In this document: positions 8,393 to 17,644 of the stretch, piece after piece
Layout of the letters: every line of letters begins with the position of its first letter
Numbering within the stretch: the first letter of the stretch is position 1
Assembly: GCF_018279705.1 (NCBI RefSeq)
Contig: NZ_CP036498.1
Coordinates: 1,567,001-1,631,000, forward strand
Length of the DNA stretch: 64,000 nt
Source of the DNA: Tardiphaga alba
GTDB taxonomy: Bacteria; Pseudomonadota; Alphaproteobacteria; Rhizobiales; Xanthobacteraceae
Direction of reading: 5' to 3'
Translations under genes and position numbers: made by a program
The notes under the pieces: generated by a model
Seen by the model: only the letters and a program-made list of their open reading frames with translations
The model's database searches: none
Told to the model about the DNA's origin: nothing

Positions 8393-9448
8393 TCAGGCGC
8401 GTGTGATCTTCACCGACTTCGGATCGAAGCTCTTGGTCGCGGCGTCCTTATCGACCGCACTCGCGATCTTGGTATCGACGAACTTGGCGACGTCGGGCAG
8501 CTTCGGCAGCAGCTTGGCCTCGACGCCCCACTTGCCGAGCGCTTCCATCTTGGCGATCTGTTCCGGCGACAGTGTCACCTTGATGTCCATGAACGTCTTC
8601 GCGTTCCAGGCCGGATCGTAGCTCGACGCCTTCTGCAGCACTTCCACCGGGATATTCTTCGCCGGTTCGAGCGAGCGGAACCAGCCATTGACGAGGTCAT
8701 GGTTCTGGCTTGCGAAGAACAACGCTTCGGCATTGGCGCGCAGGAAGCGCTTCAGAACTTCCGGGCGCTGCTGGAAGAACTTGTTGTTCGCCGACAGCGC
8801 AATCACGGGCGTGACGTTCTGCGACACGACCTGGGCCGCGCCGGAATTCTCGAAGAAGGAGACGAACGGGTCATAGGTGAAGAAGGCGTCGATGCGCTGC
8901 GCGCCGACAGCGTCAGCGAGTTCGGCCGGGCCGACATTGACGAAGGTCATGTCCTTGCCGGGCGTGAGGCCGGCCTTGATCATTGCTTCCTGTGCGTTCT
9001 GGAACGCGGTGATGCCGAAGGTGCCGTAGACCTGCTTGCCCTTTAGGCCGGCGATGTCGGTGATGCCCGACTTCTTGGTCGTCAGCACGGCCGAGCGGAA
9101 TAGCGCCTGCGATGCCACGGTGGTCACCGGCGCGCCGATGGCCATGGTGGTCACCGCAGCGAAGTCGGACAGCGTGCCGATATCGCCGGCGCCCGAAACG
9201 AGCGCTTCGGTGATCGCGGGCGAGGCGGCGAGCTGGATCATCTCCATCTTCAGGCCGTTCTTGGCGGCGATGTCGGTGCGCATCAGGACATGGGCGATCT
9301 GGGCCGACACGGTAGTCGTGTTGAACCAGCACATTTTGACGAGATCGCCTTCCTGCGCACGCACAATCGTAGGTGTAGCGAAAGGCAGAGAGGCAGCAGC
9401 ACCGGCGACGAGTTGACCGAAGCGACGACGCGAGATCGTGGATGTCAC
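8393..9448 (-). CDS. ABC transporter substrate-binding protein (NitT/TauT/SsuA type), Tat-exported
   Basis: A 351-residue periplasmic binding protein of the NMT1 / SsuA-TauA type. The N-terminus SRRRFGQLVAGAA is a twin-arginine signal, with likely cleavage after TPTIVRAQ. Segments such as ALVSGAGDIGTLSDFAAV and DAFFTYDPFVSFFE are typical of this fold. It lies between the ATPase gene (3 bp upstream) and the flavin reductase/nitrilase genes. Relatives bind taurine, alkanesulfonates, nitrate or aromatic acids; context suggests a nitrile or its acid. Confidence 0.9.
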   Translation of the reverse strand: MTSTISRRRFGQLVAGAAASLPFATPTIVRAQEGDLVKMCWFNTTTVSAQIAHVLMRTDIAAKNGLKMEMIQLAASPAITEALVSGAGDIGTLSDFAAVTTMAIGAPVTTVASQALFRSAVLTTKKSGITDIAGLKGKQVYGTFGITAFQNAQEAMIKAGLTPGKDMTFVNVGPAELADAVGAQRIDAFFTYDPFVSFFENSGAAQVVSQNVTPVIALSANNKFFQQRPEVLKRFLRANAEALFFASQNHDLVNGWFRSLEPAKNIPVEVLQKASSYDPAWNAKTFMDIKVTLSPEQIAKMEALGKWGVEAKLLPKLPDVAKFVDTKIASAVDKDAATKSFDPKSVKITRA

Positions 9449-9451
9449 AGT

Positions 9452-10294
9452 CTATTCTCCTTTTTGCCATTCAGGCTTCAATGTCTCCCAGAGGTCTTTG
9501 ACCGTGGAGACGAACCAGGGATCGGATCGCATGTCTGCCGTACGCGGCCGGGGCAGCGGCACAAGGACTTCGTTACGCACGCGGCCGGGGCGCGGGCTCA
9601 TGACGACGACGCGGTCGGCCAGGAAGACGGCTTCGTCGATACCGTGGGTGACGAAGATCACGGTCTTCTTGGCTTCCGAGGAGATGCGCGCGATTTCTTC
9701 CTGCAACAGCACGCGGGTCTGCGCGTCGAGTGCGCCGAACGGCTCGTCCATCAGGAGGATGTCGGGATCAGGCGCGAGCGCACGGGCGATGGCCGCGCGC
9801 TGTTTCATGCCGCCGGACATCTGGTGCGGGAATTTGTCCTCGAAGCCGGAGAGCTGCACCATGGCGATCAGCGAGCGCGCGATCTCGGCGCGCTGCGCTT
9901 TCGGCATGCCTTTGGCCTTGAGGCCGAATTCGACATTCTGCTGCACCGTCATCCAGCCGAACAGCGCGTAGTCCTGGAACACCACGGTGCGTGACGGATC
10001 GGGCTTGGTGATCTTGCGACCGTTCTGCAGGATCTGCCCCGACGTCGCTGACTGGAAGCCGGCAACGATGTTGAGCAACGTGGACTTGCCGCAGCCGCTA
10101 GGTCCGAGCAGCGAGATGAATTCGCCGCGGCGAATGCGCAGTGATACGCCGTCGAGTGCGGTGACCGGAGCGTCGGTGCCCTGCGATTGATAGACTTTGC
10201 CGACATGGCTGATGTCGATCTGGATGTCCGATGCCGACGTCTGCGCGACGGAATCCCCGGATGCCGGGATTTTGAGAGCGGTGCTGGTGTTCAT
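9452..10294 (-). CDS. ABC transporter ATP-binding protein (NitT/TauT type)
   Basis: A 280-residue ATPase with Walker A GPSGCGKS at 64-71, signature MSGGMKQRAAIA and Walker B ILLMDEPFGALDA. The GGM in the signature and the sequence around it are typical of the SsuB/TauB group. The ATG before NTSTALKIP is preceded by GAGGAGAA, a good ribosome site; the open frame further upstream overlaps the permease and was rejected. It forms a complete importer with the binding protein downstream and the permease upstream. Confidence 0.92.
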   Translation of the reverse strand: MNTSTALKIPASGDSVAQTSASDIQIDISHVGKVYQSQGTDAPVTALDGVSLRIRRGEFISLLGPSGCGKSTLLNIVAGFQSATSGQILQNGRKITKPDPSRTVVFQDYALFGWMTVQQNVEFGLKAKGMPKAQRAEIARSLIAMVQLSGFEDKFPHQMSGGMKQRAAIARALAPDPDILLMDEPFGALDAQTRVLLQEEIARISSEAKKTVIFVTHGIDEAVFLADRVVVMSPRPGRVRNEVLVPLPRPRTADMRSDPWFVSTVKDLWETLKPEWQKGE

Positions 10295-10305
10295 TGCCGT
10301 TCTCC

Positions 10306-11139
10306 TCAGCTGCGCTCTGACGGTGCCCAGGCATTCACGCGCCGCTCGATCCGTTCGAGGATGGCGGACATCGCGAAGCCGACGAGACCGATCGTGACCA
10401 TGCCGGCCACGACATTGTTGATCTGGAAAAGCATGCGGGACTGCTGGATCAGGTAGCCAAGGCCCGTCTGCGCCGCGATCAGCTCTGCGGTGACGACGCA
10501 CATCCAGCCGACGCCGAGCGCGATGCGCAGTCCCGGCAGGATGATCGGCAGCGAGGCGGGGATCAGCACGTCGGTGAACAGCTGCCACGGTTTTGCGCCG
10601 AGGCAGAGCGCGGCATTCATCTGGTTGCGATCGAGGCCGCGGACAGCTGTGTAAGTGGCGACGAAAGCCGGGAAAACGGCGCCGAGGAACACGAGGAAGT
10701 AAGAGGCGGCATCGCCGAGGCCGAACCAGAGAATGGTGATCGGAATCCAGGCCAGCGGTGGAATCGGCCTCAGCGCTTCAACGACCGGCCGCACATAGTC
10801 TGACACCGTGCGCCACCAGCCGCAGATCAGGCCGAGCACCAGGCCGACGATGCAGGCGAGCGCGAAGCCGATGGCCACGCGCTGCAGGCTGGCGCCGAGA
10901 TGAACCCAGAGCGAACCATCAAGCGCGAGATCCCAAAGCGCCTGTGCGACAGCGACGGGCGACGGCAACAGGAAGCCATCGACAATGCCGAGGCCGGTCA
11001 CGGCCTGCCAGAAAGCGAAGAACGCGGTCAGGCCGAGGATGGCGCGGATTGAGCGCCCTTTGAACGCGCGCTGCAGCAGGCCCGAGGCCGGCGCCGCGGT
11101 TTGAACGGGCAGGCGGCCCGCATCGGCGTTGGCTTCCAT
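10306..11139 (-). CDS. ABC transporter permease (NitT/TauT type)
   Basis: A 277-residue inner-membrane permease with about six transmembrane segments and the cytoplasmic coupling loop around AALCLGAKPWQLFTDVLIPA, which carries the expected glycine. The ATG at MEANADAG is preceded by GAAGGGAC; an upstream alternative start adds 16 unlikely residues. First gene of the minus-strand unit, facing the regulator at 11355. Confidence 0.92.
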   Translation of the reverse strand: MEANADAGRLPVQTAAPASGLLQRAFKGRSIRAILGLTAFFAFWQAVTGLGIVDGFLLPSPVAVAQALWDLALDGSLWVHLGASLQRVAIGFALACIVGLVLGLICGWWRTVSDYVRPVVEALRPIPPLAWIPITILWFGLGDAASYFLVFLGAVFPAFVATYTAVRGLDRNQMNAALCLGAKPWQLFTDVLIPASLPIILPGLRIALGVGWMCVVTAELIAAQTGLGYLIQQSRMLFQINNVVAGMVTIGLVGFAMSAILERIERRVNAWAPSERS

Positions 11140-11200
11140 ATGAGGTCCCTTCTGTGTGTCCAACAGACCTCGCATCCCGAGGCACACAGAAGGCTAGTCA

Positions 11201-11342
11201 ATATCGGCGATTTTCGTCAATTCACACAAAGGTCGCATTTGGGCGAATTTCGAGCTTATTCCGCTTATTTCTGCCGATATGATCATCAATTGCCGCTTAA
11301 ATGGGCGTGATTATCTACGGTTGTGTCGGCTAAAACCGATAA
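11201..11342. promoter_or_regulatory. Divergent regulatory region with candidate operator half-sites
   Basis: The AT-richer 215-bp spacer between the permease and the TrmB-like regulator holds ATATCGGC at 11201-11208 and its inverse GCCGATAT at 11273-11280. It also holds TCGG-CTAAAA-CCGA, with outer arms, at about 11327-11340. Repeated GCCGATA-type words suggest binding by the adjacent regulator. This is a pattern seen by eye, not a known consensus. Confidence 0.35.
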
Positions 11343-11354
11343 TAGACGGCGGCG

Positions 11355-12140
11355 ATGGTATCGGACATGTTCGCCCCGTACGCGCAGGGGATGGCCTTGG
11401 ATATCGAAGAGAAATTGGCCCAGATCGGCATCACAGGGACGCTTTACAAGCTGTTCCTGACGGCGGTGCGCCTTGGTGGCGCGTCGGTGACGGAGGTGGC
11501 CGCCGCCGCCGGCCTGCCGCGTACAACCGCGCATGACGCGCTTGCCAAGCTGGAGGCGGAAGGGCTCATCAAGTTCGTCGATCACGGCAAGCGCCGTTTC
11601 GTGGTCGCCCAAGACCCCGGCATTCTGCTGGAGCGGATCGAAGCCCGCCGACAGATGCTGTCGGACGTCATGCCGGTGCTGCGCTCGATGTATCATCATG
11701 AGAGCGGGCAGCCGAATGTGCGCTTCCATCCCGGCCCTGACGGTATCCGAACCGCGTTGTGGGATACGCTCTCGGGTGGCGACAAGGTGTTGCGGGCGAC
11801 GCTCTCGATGAAGGAGTTGATGGCGGAGCCGGGCCTTGAAGAGATGGAGCGCTATCTTCAGGAGCGCGCGCGTCGCGACATCTGGTTGAAAGTGATCCGT
11901 TCGGTGGAGCGCGACATCGTGCCGATCTGGCCGTCCAGCCAGGAGTTCCGGCGTGAACTGCGCTATGCGCCTGCTGACCACACGCTGGCGATGACCTGCT
12001 TTGTCTATGGCAACAAGGTCTGCCTGATCTCCTCGGCGCGCGAGAGCTATGGCATGATCATCGACAGTGCCGAATTTGCTGCCTTTCAAGCATCGCTGTT
12101 CGATGCGATGTGGAGCTTGAGTACGACGGATGCGAGCTGA
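11355..12140 (+). CDS. TrmB-like HTH transcriptional regulator
   Basis: A 261-residue regulator with a winged-helix N-terminal domain of the TrmB type (GGASVTEVAAAAGLPRTTAHDALAKLEAEGLI, about residues 40-70), followed by a coiled linker (LLERIEARRQML) and a C-terminal effector-type domain. TrmB-family proteins are best known as sugar sensors in archaea; bacterial members exist but few are characterised. It is divergent from the nitrile/Tau-type importer and is the obvious candidate to control it. The ATG chosen has a weak ribosome site; ATGs at 11367 and near 11391 are alternatives. Confidence 0.78.
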   Translation: MVSDMFAPYAQGMALDIEEKLAQIGITGTLYKLFLTAVRLGGASVTEVAAAAGLPRTTAHDALAKLEAEGLIKFVDHGKRRFVVAQDPGILLERIEARRQMLSDVMPVLRSMYHHESGQPNVRFHPGPDGIRTALWDTLSGGDKVLRATLSMKELMAEPGLEEMERYLQERARRDIWLKVIRSVERDIVPIWPSSQEFRRELRYAPADHTLAMTCFVYGNKVCLISSARESYGMIIDSAEFAAFQASLFDAMWSLSTTDAS

Positions 12141-12147
12141 GGCGGGT

Positions 12148-13041
12148 TCAGTCCTGCGCCGGAAGTGAACTTTGAATCTGCCCTTTGAGCCAATGGATGA
12201 AACTGCGTGCCTTGCGACCGAGGGGGCGCTGCTTGGGCCAGGCGACATAGTGGGCCATCGGGCGCTCGAACGGTGCGTTGAACAGTGGCACCAGCGTGCC
12301 GTCCTCGATCTCGTTGCGCAGGAGGAAGAGCTGGCCAACGGCGACGCCGACACCTTCCACGGCTGCCTGGTAGGTGAGAACTGAGCTCGGGAAGCTCACG
12401 CCGACATCGGTCAGCAGGTCCGGACGCTTCACTGCCATCAGCCAATCGGGCCAGTCTGCACGGCGATAGTGCGAATGCAGCAACTGCACCTTGCGGAGGT
12501 CGTCGAGTTCGACGAGGCGCGTGCGCTTCAGCAGCTTCGGGCTGCACATCGGCTGAATGGCGTCCTTGAACAGCAGCTCGGTTTCTACGCCGGGCCACTT
12601 GCCGTTGCCGAACTGGATAGCGAGATCGACCTTGTCTTTCTCGAAATCGATCGGCGTGACCACATTGCTGATGTTCAGCTTGATGTTGGGATAAGCGACA
12701 TAGAATGACGGCAGTCGGGGAATGAGCCATTTCGCCGCAAATGTCGTGTAAACGCGAATTTTCAACGGCTCGGCCTTGCCGGTGGCCATCACGCTGGTGG
12801 TGGCATTGGCGATGATGCGGAATGCCGGTGCAATCTGGCGCTGAAACTCTTCGCCTTCCGACGTCAGGCGCAGGCCGTGTCGGTCCCGTTCAAACAGACG
12901 GACGCCAAGGAAACCTTCCAGCGTCGTGATCTGCCGGCTGATCGCCGGCTGCGTCACGCGCAACTCCGCCGCGGCGCGCGTGAACGACAAATGGCGCGCG
13001 GCGACATCGAACACATGCAGCGGATTGAGCGGTGGGATCAT
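12148..13041 (-). CDS. LysR-family transcriptional regulator (GcvA-like)
   Basis: A 297-residue LysR regulator. The N-terminal HTH is FTRAAAELRVTQPAISRQI (about 20-38), followed by the linker helix and a periplasmic-binding-like effector domain (90-297). The HVFDVAARHLSFTRAA start and the KLNISNVV region resemble the GcvA/AmpR branch. It is divergent from the acyl-CoA dehydrogenase operon with a perfect dyad between them, so it probably controls that operon in response to a CoA-pathway metabolite. It ends 7 bp from the convergent TrmB-like gene. Confidence 0.9.
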   Translation of the reverse strand: MIPPLNPLHVFDVAARHLSFTRAAAELRVTQPAISRQITTLEGFLGVRLFERDRHGLRLTSEGEEFQRQIAPAFRIIANATTSVMATGKAEPLKIRVYTTFAAKWLIPRLPSFYVAYPNIKLNISNVVTPIDFEKDKVDLAIQFGNGKWPGVETELLFKDAIQPMCSPKLLKRTRLVELDDLRKVQLLHSHYRRADWPDWLMAVKRPDLLTDVGVSFPSSVLTYQAAVEGVGVAVGQLFLLRNEIEDGTLVPLFNAPFERPMAHYVAWPKQRPLGRKARSFIHWLKGQIQSSLPAQD

Positions 13042-13062
13042 GGTCCGATCGACGAATTCTAA

Positions 13063-13081
13063 TCATTACATATTGTAATGA
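13063..13081. promoter_or_regulatory. LysR-type operator (perfect dyad)
   Basis: TCATTAC-ATATT-GTAATGA is a perfect 7-bp inverted repeat with a 5-bp spacer and contains the T-N11-A core of LysR boxes. It lies 21 bp upstream of the lysR start and 79 bp upstream of the acyl-CoA dehydrogenase start. This is the usual place for autoregulation and divergent activation. Confidence 0.72.
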
Positions 13082-13160
13082 CCATATAACCGATGTGCAG
13101 TTGTCGGTCAAAGCCTGCGCTGGGAAACAGGATGGGTCATCCAGCAGGTACGCCAGACAC

Positions 13161-14315
13161 ATGAATTTCGAACTGAACGAAGAGCAGCAGGCATTTGCGG
13201 ACTCGGTGCGACGTTTCGCCGAGGCGAATCTGAAGGCCGGTGCGCTGGAGCGCGCGCATGACCCGCATTTCCCGCGCGACGTCGCGCAGATGATGGGCAA
13301 GCAGGGCCTGATGGGCATCGCCTTCGATCCCGAACACGGCGGCCAGGGTGGCACGCTGTTCGACTCTGTGATCGCCATCGAGCAGATTGCATCTGTCTGT
13401 CCGCGCAGCGCCGACGTGATCCAGGCTGGCAATTTCGGCCCGATCCGCACCTTCGTCGAATATGCGACGCCGGAGCAGAAGGAGCGCTGGCTGCCCGATC
13501 TGCTCGCCGGCAATATCTGCATCAGTCTCGGCATGAGCGAGCCGGATGCGGGCTCGGCCGTGACGGAGCTGAAGACCTCCGCGACTGAAGACGGCGACGG
13601 CTATCTCATCAATGGCAGCAAGGTGTTCGGCACGCACAGTCCGGACGCCGCGATCTATCTCGTCTATGTCCGCTTCGGGCCCGGCGTGAACGGCATCGGC
13701 TCGGTCATCATCGAGCGTGACACGCCCGGCTTCACCATCGGCAAGCCCACGCCCTTCATGAGCGGTGAGCAGTGGAGCCAGCTCTATTTCGAGAACTGCC
13801 GTATTCCGAAAGCTAATGTGTTGCTCGGCCCTGGTGGCTTCAAGAAGCAGATTTCCGGCTTCAATGTGGAGCGTCTCGGCAATTCGTCGCGCGCCTTGGC
13901 GCTTGGTCGCTACGCCTTCAATCTCGCCCGCGACCATGCGGCGATCCGCAAGCAGTTCGGTCGTCCGCTGTGCGAGTTCCAGGGACTGCAGTGGAAGTTC
14001 GCCGACATGGCGCTGAAGCTCGAGTCGGCGCAGATGCTGCTCTATCGCGCCGCCAGCGTCACCGAAGGCCTGCCGTCGCCATATCAGACGGCGCTCGCCA
14101 AGCTCGCCTGCAACCAGGCCGGGTTCGATGCGGCCAATGAAGCGGTGCAGATCATGGGCGGCCTCGGCTACAGCCAGGAAGCGCTGGCAGAATACTGCAT
14201 GCGCCGCACCCGCGGCTGGATGATCGCGGGCGGCTCCATCGAAATCCTCAAGAACCGGATCGCCGAAGACGTGTTCGACCGCCGGTTCGATCAGCGGGGC
14301 GCCCGTGCGAGCTGA
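13161..14315 (+). CDS. Acyl-CoA dehydrogenase family protein
   Basis: A 384-residue FAD flavoenzyme that would introduce an alpha-beta double bond into an acyl-CoA. Family segments are ISLGMSEPDAGS (about 121-132), RKQFGRPL and IMGGLGYSQEA. The C-terminal catalytic glutamate of the IYEGT motif is absent: the matching segment reads IAGGSIEIL (355-363). Glu237 in GFNVERL sits where isovaleryl- and long-chain acyl-CoA dehydrogenases carry their base, so the enzyme may still be active. The ATG before NFELNEEQQAF fits the family; an earlier in-frame start adds 43 unrelated residues. It overlaps the next gene by 11 bp. Confidence 0.9.
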   Translation: MNFELNEEQQAFADSVRRFAEANLKAGALERAHDPHFPRDVAQMMGKQGLMGIAFDPEHGGQGGTLFDSVIAIEQIASVCPRSADVIQAGNFGPIRTFVEYATPEQKERWLPDLLAGNICISLGMSEPDAGSAVTELKTSATEDGDGYLINGSKVFGTHSPDAAIYLVYVRFGPGVNGIGSVIIERDTPGFTIGKPTPFMSGEQWSQLYFENCRIPKANVLLGPGGFKKQISGFNVERLGNSSRALALGRYAFNLARDHAAIRKQFGRPLCEFQGLQWKFADMALKLESAQMLLYRAASVTEGLPSPYQTALAKLACNQAGFDAANEAVQIMGGLGYSQEALAEYCMRRTRGWMIAGGSIEILKNRIAEDVFDRRFDQRGARAS

Positions 14316-16392
14316 GACGACAAGACCATCGCTCCGGCAGGCGTTGCTCGCTCCGCGCAGCATCGCGCTTGTCGGCGCGTCCGACGATGTGACCAAGACC
14401 TCGGCGCGGCCGCTGCAATATCTGCGGCGCGCCGGCTATGAGGGCACGATCTATCCGATCAATCCGCGCCGGCCGACGGTGCTGGGCGAAAAGGCATGGC
14501 CGTCGCTCGCCGATCTGCCCGAGGTGCCGGACCACGCCTTCATCCTGGCGCCGACAGAAGGCGCCGTGGAAGCCGCTGCCGAATGCGCGCGGCTCGGTGT
14601 GGCTGTCGCCACCATTCTCGCATCCGGCTTTGCGGAAGGCGGCGATGACGGCCAGAAGCTGGTCGCGCAGCTGCAAAAGATTTGCGCCGAGACCGGCCTG
14701 CGCATTCTGGGGCCGTCGAGCCTCGGTGCCATCAATCTCCATCACAAGACGATCATCACGGCCAATGCCGCTTTTGCCGAGCCGGATCTGCCGCGCGGCG
14801 GCATCTTCGTGGCCTCGCATAGCGGCAGCCTGCTCGGCGGTCTGATCTCGCGCGGCAAGGCGCGCAATATCGGCTTCGCCGGCCTCGTCTCCGTCGGCAA
14901 CGAGATCGATCTCAGTCTGGGCGAAATCTGCTCGGCGACGCTCGATGATCCCGCCGTCACCGGCTACATGCTGTTCCTCGAAAGCATCCGGCACGCGCAG
15001 GACCTGCGGAGCTTTGCGCTGGCCGCTGCCGAGCGCGGCAAGCCTGTGGTTGCCTATAAGCTCGGTCGCTCGGCCGCGGCCGCGGAGCTCGCGCTGTCGC
15101 ATACGGGCGCGCTGGCCGGCGAAGACGATGTGGCTGCGGCTTTTCTCGCCGATTGCGGCATCGCGCGCGTATTCAATTTTGAAACGCTGCTCGAAGCGCT
15201 GCCGCTGCTGCAGCGTCTGCCGGCCCGTCCGGCGGCGGCGCGCAGCAAGCGCGTCGGCGTGGTCACCACCACCGGCGGCGGTGCCGCCATGGTGGTCGAC
15301 GAACTCTCCATGCGCGGCATCGATGTGGTGAAGCCGAGTGATGAGACCTACGCAAAGCTTACGGCTGCTGGCGTCAAGGTCAATCACGAGCGCATCACCG
15401 ATCTCACGCTTGCCGGCACGCGCTATGACGTGATGAAGGCCGCGCTCGACACCATGTTATCGGCGCCGGAATTCGATGTGGTGGTGGCCGTCGTAGGCTC
15501 GTCCGCGCGCTTCCAGCCAGAGCTGGCGGTGAAGCCGGTGATCGACAGCGCGGCATCGGCGAAGCCGCTGGTGACCTTCCTGGTGCCGGATGCGCCGCAG
15601 GCGCTCAACCTGCTGGCGGAAGCTGGCGTGCCAAATTTCCGCACGCCGGAGTCCTGTGCCGATGCCGTCAGCGCTGCGTTGCTTCGCCGCAAGGCGACTG
15701 CGCTGGCCAAGCCGCTACATGACATTATGGCGAAGCCGACGACGCAGCTCGACGAGATCGCGGCTTACGCGCTGATGAACAAGGTCGGCGTGCCGCACGC
15801 GCCGGCCGTTGCCGTCGATATCAATGCTGCATCGATCAAGCTGCCATTCGCCTATCCTGTTGCAGTGAAGCTGTTGTCAGCGGAGATCGCGCACAAGACG
15901 GAAGTCGGCGGCGTCGTGCTCAATGTCGGCAGTGAGGCTGAGCTGAAAGCTGCGATGGCAAAAATCCTTGCCAGCCTAAAAACGCATCGGTCCGACGCAC
16001 ACGTGTCGCAAGTGCTGGTGCAGCCGATGACATCGGGTCTCGGCGAGATGTTGCTCGGTTATCGCGTCGATCCGGAAGCGGGGCCGTTGGTGCTGCTGGC
16101 GGCCGGTGGCATTTATACCGAGATCTATCGCGATCGCAGTATCCGTCTGGCGCCCGTCGATCTCGATACAGCGAAAGCCATGATCGCGGAACTGTCGATC
16201 AGCCGCGTGTTTCAGGGCTTCCGCAACAAGCCTCATGGCGATATGGACGCTTTGGCGCAGGCGATTGTCGCGATGTCGCAGCTTGCGCTGGATAACAATA
16301 CGGTCGTGGTGGATGCCGAGATCAATCCGCTGATCATCAACCGGGTGGGCGAGGGCGTGGTCGCCGTCGATGCGCTGGTCGCGCTCGCCTGA
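14305..16392 (+). CDS. Acyl-CoA synthetase, ADP-forming (acetate-CoA ligase family, fused alpha/beta)
   Basis: A 695-residue protein with a CoA-binding Rossmann domain (about 10-105), two succinyl-CoA-ligase-like domains (to about 450) and a C-terminal ATP-grasp domain (about 470-695). His266 in LSHTGAL is at the expected place of the phosphohistidine. It would activate an acid to its CoA ester with ATP, giving ADP and phosphate. The start is GTG inside the end of the dehydrogenase gene, indicating coupling. Together they suggest activation followed by dehydrogenation of one imported acid. The substrate is unknown. Confidence 0.9.
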   Translation: MRAETTRPSLRQALLAPRSIALVGASDDVTKTSARPLQYLRRAGYEGTIYPINPRRPTVLGEKAWPSLADLPEVPDHAFILAPTEGAVEAAAECARLGVAVATILASGFAEGGDDGQKLVAQLQKICAETGLRILGPSSLGAINLHHKTIITANAAFAEPDLPRGGIFVASHSGSLLGGLISRGKARNIGFAGLVSVGNEIDLSLGEICSATLDDPAVTGYMLFLESIRHAQDLRSFALAAAERGKPVVAYKLGRSAAAAELALSHTGALAGEDDVAAAFLADCGIARVFNFETLLEALPLLQRLPARPAAARSKRVGVVTTTGGGAAMVVDELSMRGIDVVKPSDETYAKLTAAGVKVNHERITDLTLAGTRYDVMKAALDTMLSAPEFDVVVAVVGSSARFQPELAVKPVIDSAASAKPLVTFLVPDAPQALNLLAEAGVPNFRTPESCADAVSAALLRRKATALAKPLHDIMAKPTTQLDEIAAYALMNKVGVPHAPAVAVDINAASIKLPFAYPVAVKLLSAEIAHKTEVGGVVLNVGSEAELKAAMAKILASLKTHRSDAHVSQVLVQPMTSGLGEMLLGYRVDPEAGPLVLLAAGGIYTEIYRDRSIRLAPVDLDTAKAMIAELSISRVFQGFRNKPHGDMDALAQAIVAMSQLALDNNTVVVDAEINPLIINRVGEGVVAVDALVALA

Positions 16393-16403
16393 AGGGAGGA
16401 CAC

Positions 16404-16769
16404 ATGATTGAAGACCTGAAAAACAAGGTCAATGGCGACGAGATGCTGGTGAAGCGCGGTCGGTTTCTCTCGACCTCGTTTCTGCTCGAAGTCGGATCGA
16501 CCACCTGGCTGATCGGCATCAATGAGGGACAGATCGTCTCGATCACCAAGGGCCCGTTCGTCATGCCATCCTGGTCCTTCGCGCTGCGTGCATCGGAAGA
16601 CGAGTGGAGCAAGTTCTGGAGCGCAAAGCCGCAACCGGGCTCGCATGACCTGATGGCGCTGATCAAGCGCCGGGTGCTGAAGGCCGAGGGCAATCTGCAC
16701 GTCTTCATGGCCAATCTGCGCTACTTCAAGGAAGCGCTGGTGAAACTGCGCGCAGGAGCCGCCGCATGA
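16404..16769 (+). CDS. Small protein of probable SCP2-like fold
   Basis: A 121-residue protein with alternating strands (LLEVGSTTWLIGINEGQIV) followed by a helix-rich C-terminus (SHDLMALIKRRVLKAEGN). The order and size resemble the SCP2 sterol-carrier fold, which binds acyl-CoA or other lipids. A GGGAGG ribosome site precedes the ATG by 6 bases. Its stop overlaps the hydrolase start (ATGA). It may hold a hydrophobic CoA ester for its neighbours. I do not recognise it as a named family member. Confidence 0.6.
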   Translation: MIEDLKNKVNGDEMLVKRGRFLSTSFLLEVGSTTWLIGINEGQIVSITKGPFVMPSWSFALRASEDEWSKFWSAKPQPGSHDLMALIKRRVLKAEGNLHVFMANLRYFKEALVKLRAGAAA

Positions 16770-17608
16770 CCGCTCGTTTCGAATCCACCATCGGTCGCTA
16801 TCTGCATCTCGATCTGTTCGGCCGCAAGCATCGCATCTATGTGGAGGAAGCAGGCCAAGGCACGCCGCTGCTTTGCTTGCACACTGCCGGCGCCGATGGT
16901 CGCCAATATCGCGCATTGATGAATGACGAGCGCGTCACCGCAGGGCATCGCGTCATCGCCTTCGACATGCCGTGGCACGGCAAGTCGTCGCCGCCGGCCG
17001 GCTGGCACAATGAAGAATACCAGCTCACTTCGGCGCAATATACCGAGATGATCCTCGCGGTCTCCGAGGCGCTCGAACTCGACAAACCTATCGTCATGGG
17101 CTGCTCGATCGGCGGCCGCATCGTGCTGCATCTGGCGCTCGAACATCCCGAGCATTTCCGCGCGATCATCGGCCTGCAGGCCGGCGCGCATGTGGATCCC
17201 TATTACGATCTCAACTTCCTGCATCGCCCGGATGTGCATGGCGGTGAAGTCTGCGCGGCGATCGTCTCCGGCCTCGTCGGCCCGGACGCCCCCGATGCTG
17301 ATCGCTGGGAAACGCTATGGCACTACATGCAGGGCGGTCCCGGCGTGTTCAAGGGCGACCTGTATTTCTACAAGATCGACGGCGATATCCGTGCACGTGT
17401 GGCGCAGATCGATACGTCGAAGTGCCCGCTATTCCTGCTATCCGGCGAATACGACTACTCGTGCACGCCGGAAGAGACGATGGCCGTCGCCAACAGCGTC
17501 AAGGGTAGTCACGTCACCATCATGAAAGGCCTCGGTCATTTCCCGATGAGCGAGGATCCCGAGAAGTTCCTGAGCTACCTGCTGCCGGTGCTGCAAGACA
17601 TCAAGTGA
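16766..17608 (+). CDS. Alpha/beta-fold hydrolase
   Basis: A 280-residue alpha/beta hydrolase. The nucleophile Ser114 is in GCSIGG, the acid is probably an Asp/Glu near SGEYDYSCTPEE, and the histidine is in GLGHFPMSE near the C-terminus. It may cleave an ester, a C-C bond or a CoA thioester in the acid pathway encoded by this operon. It starts inside the end of the SCP2-like gene and is followed by the binding-protein gene after 36 bp. Confidence 0.85.
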   Translation: MTARFESTIGRYLHLDLFGRKHRIYVEEAGQGTPLLCLHTAGADGRQYRALMNDERVTAGHRVIAFDMPWHGKSSPPAGWHNEEYQLTSAQYTEMILAVSEALELDKPIVMGCSIGGRIVLHLALEHPEHFRAIIGLQAGAHVDPYYDLNFLHRPDVHGGEVCAAIVSGLVGPDAPDADRWETLWHYMQGGPGVFKGDLYFYKIDGDIRARVAQIDTSKCPLFLLSGEYDYSCTPEETMAVANSVKGSHVTIMKGLGHFPMSEDPEKFLSYLLPVLQDIK

Positions 17609-17644
17609 AGCAAGCCTAAGAAAACATTGAAGAGGGGAAAACGC

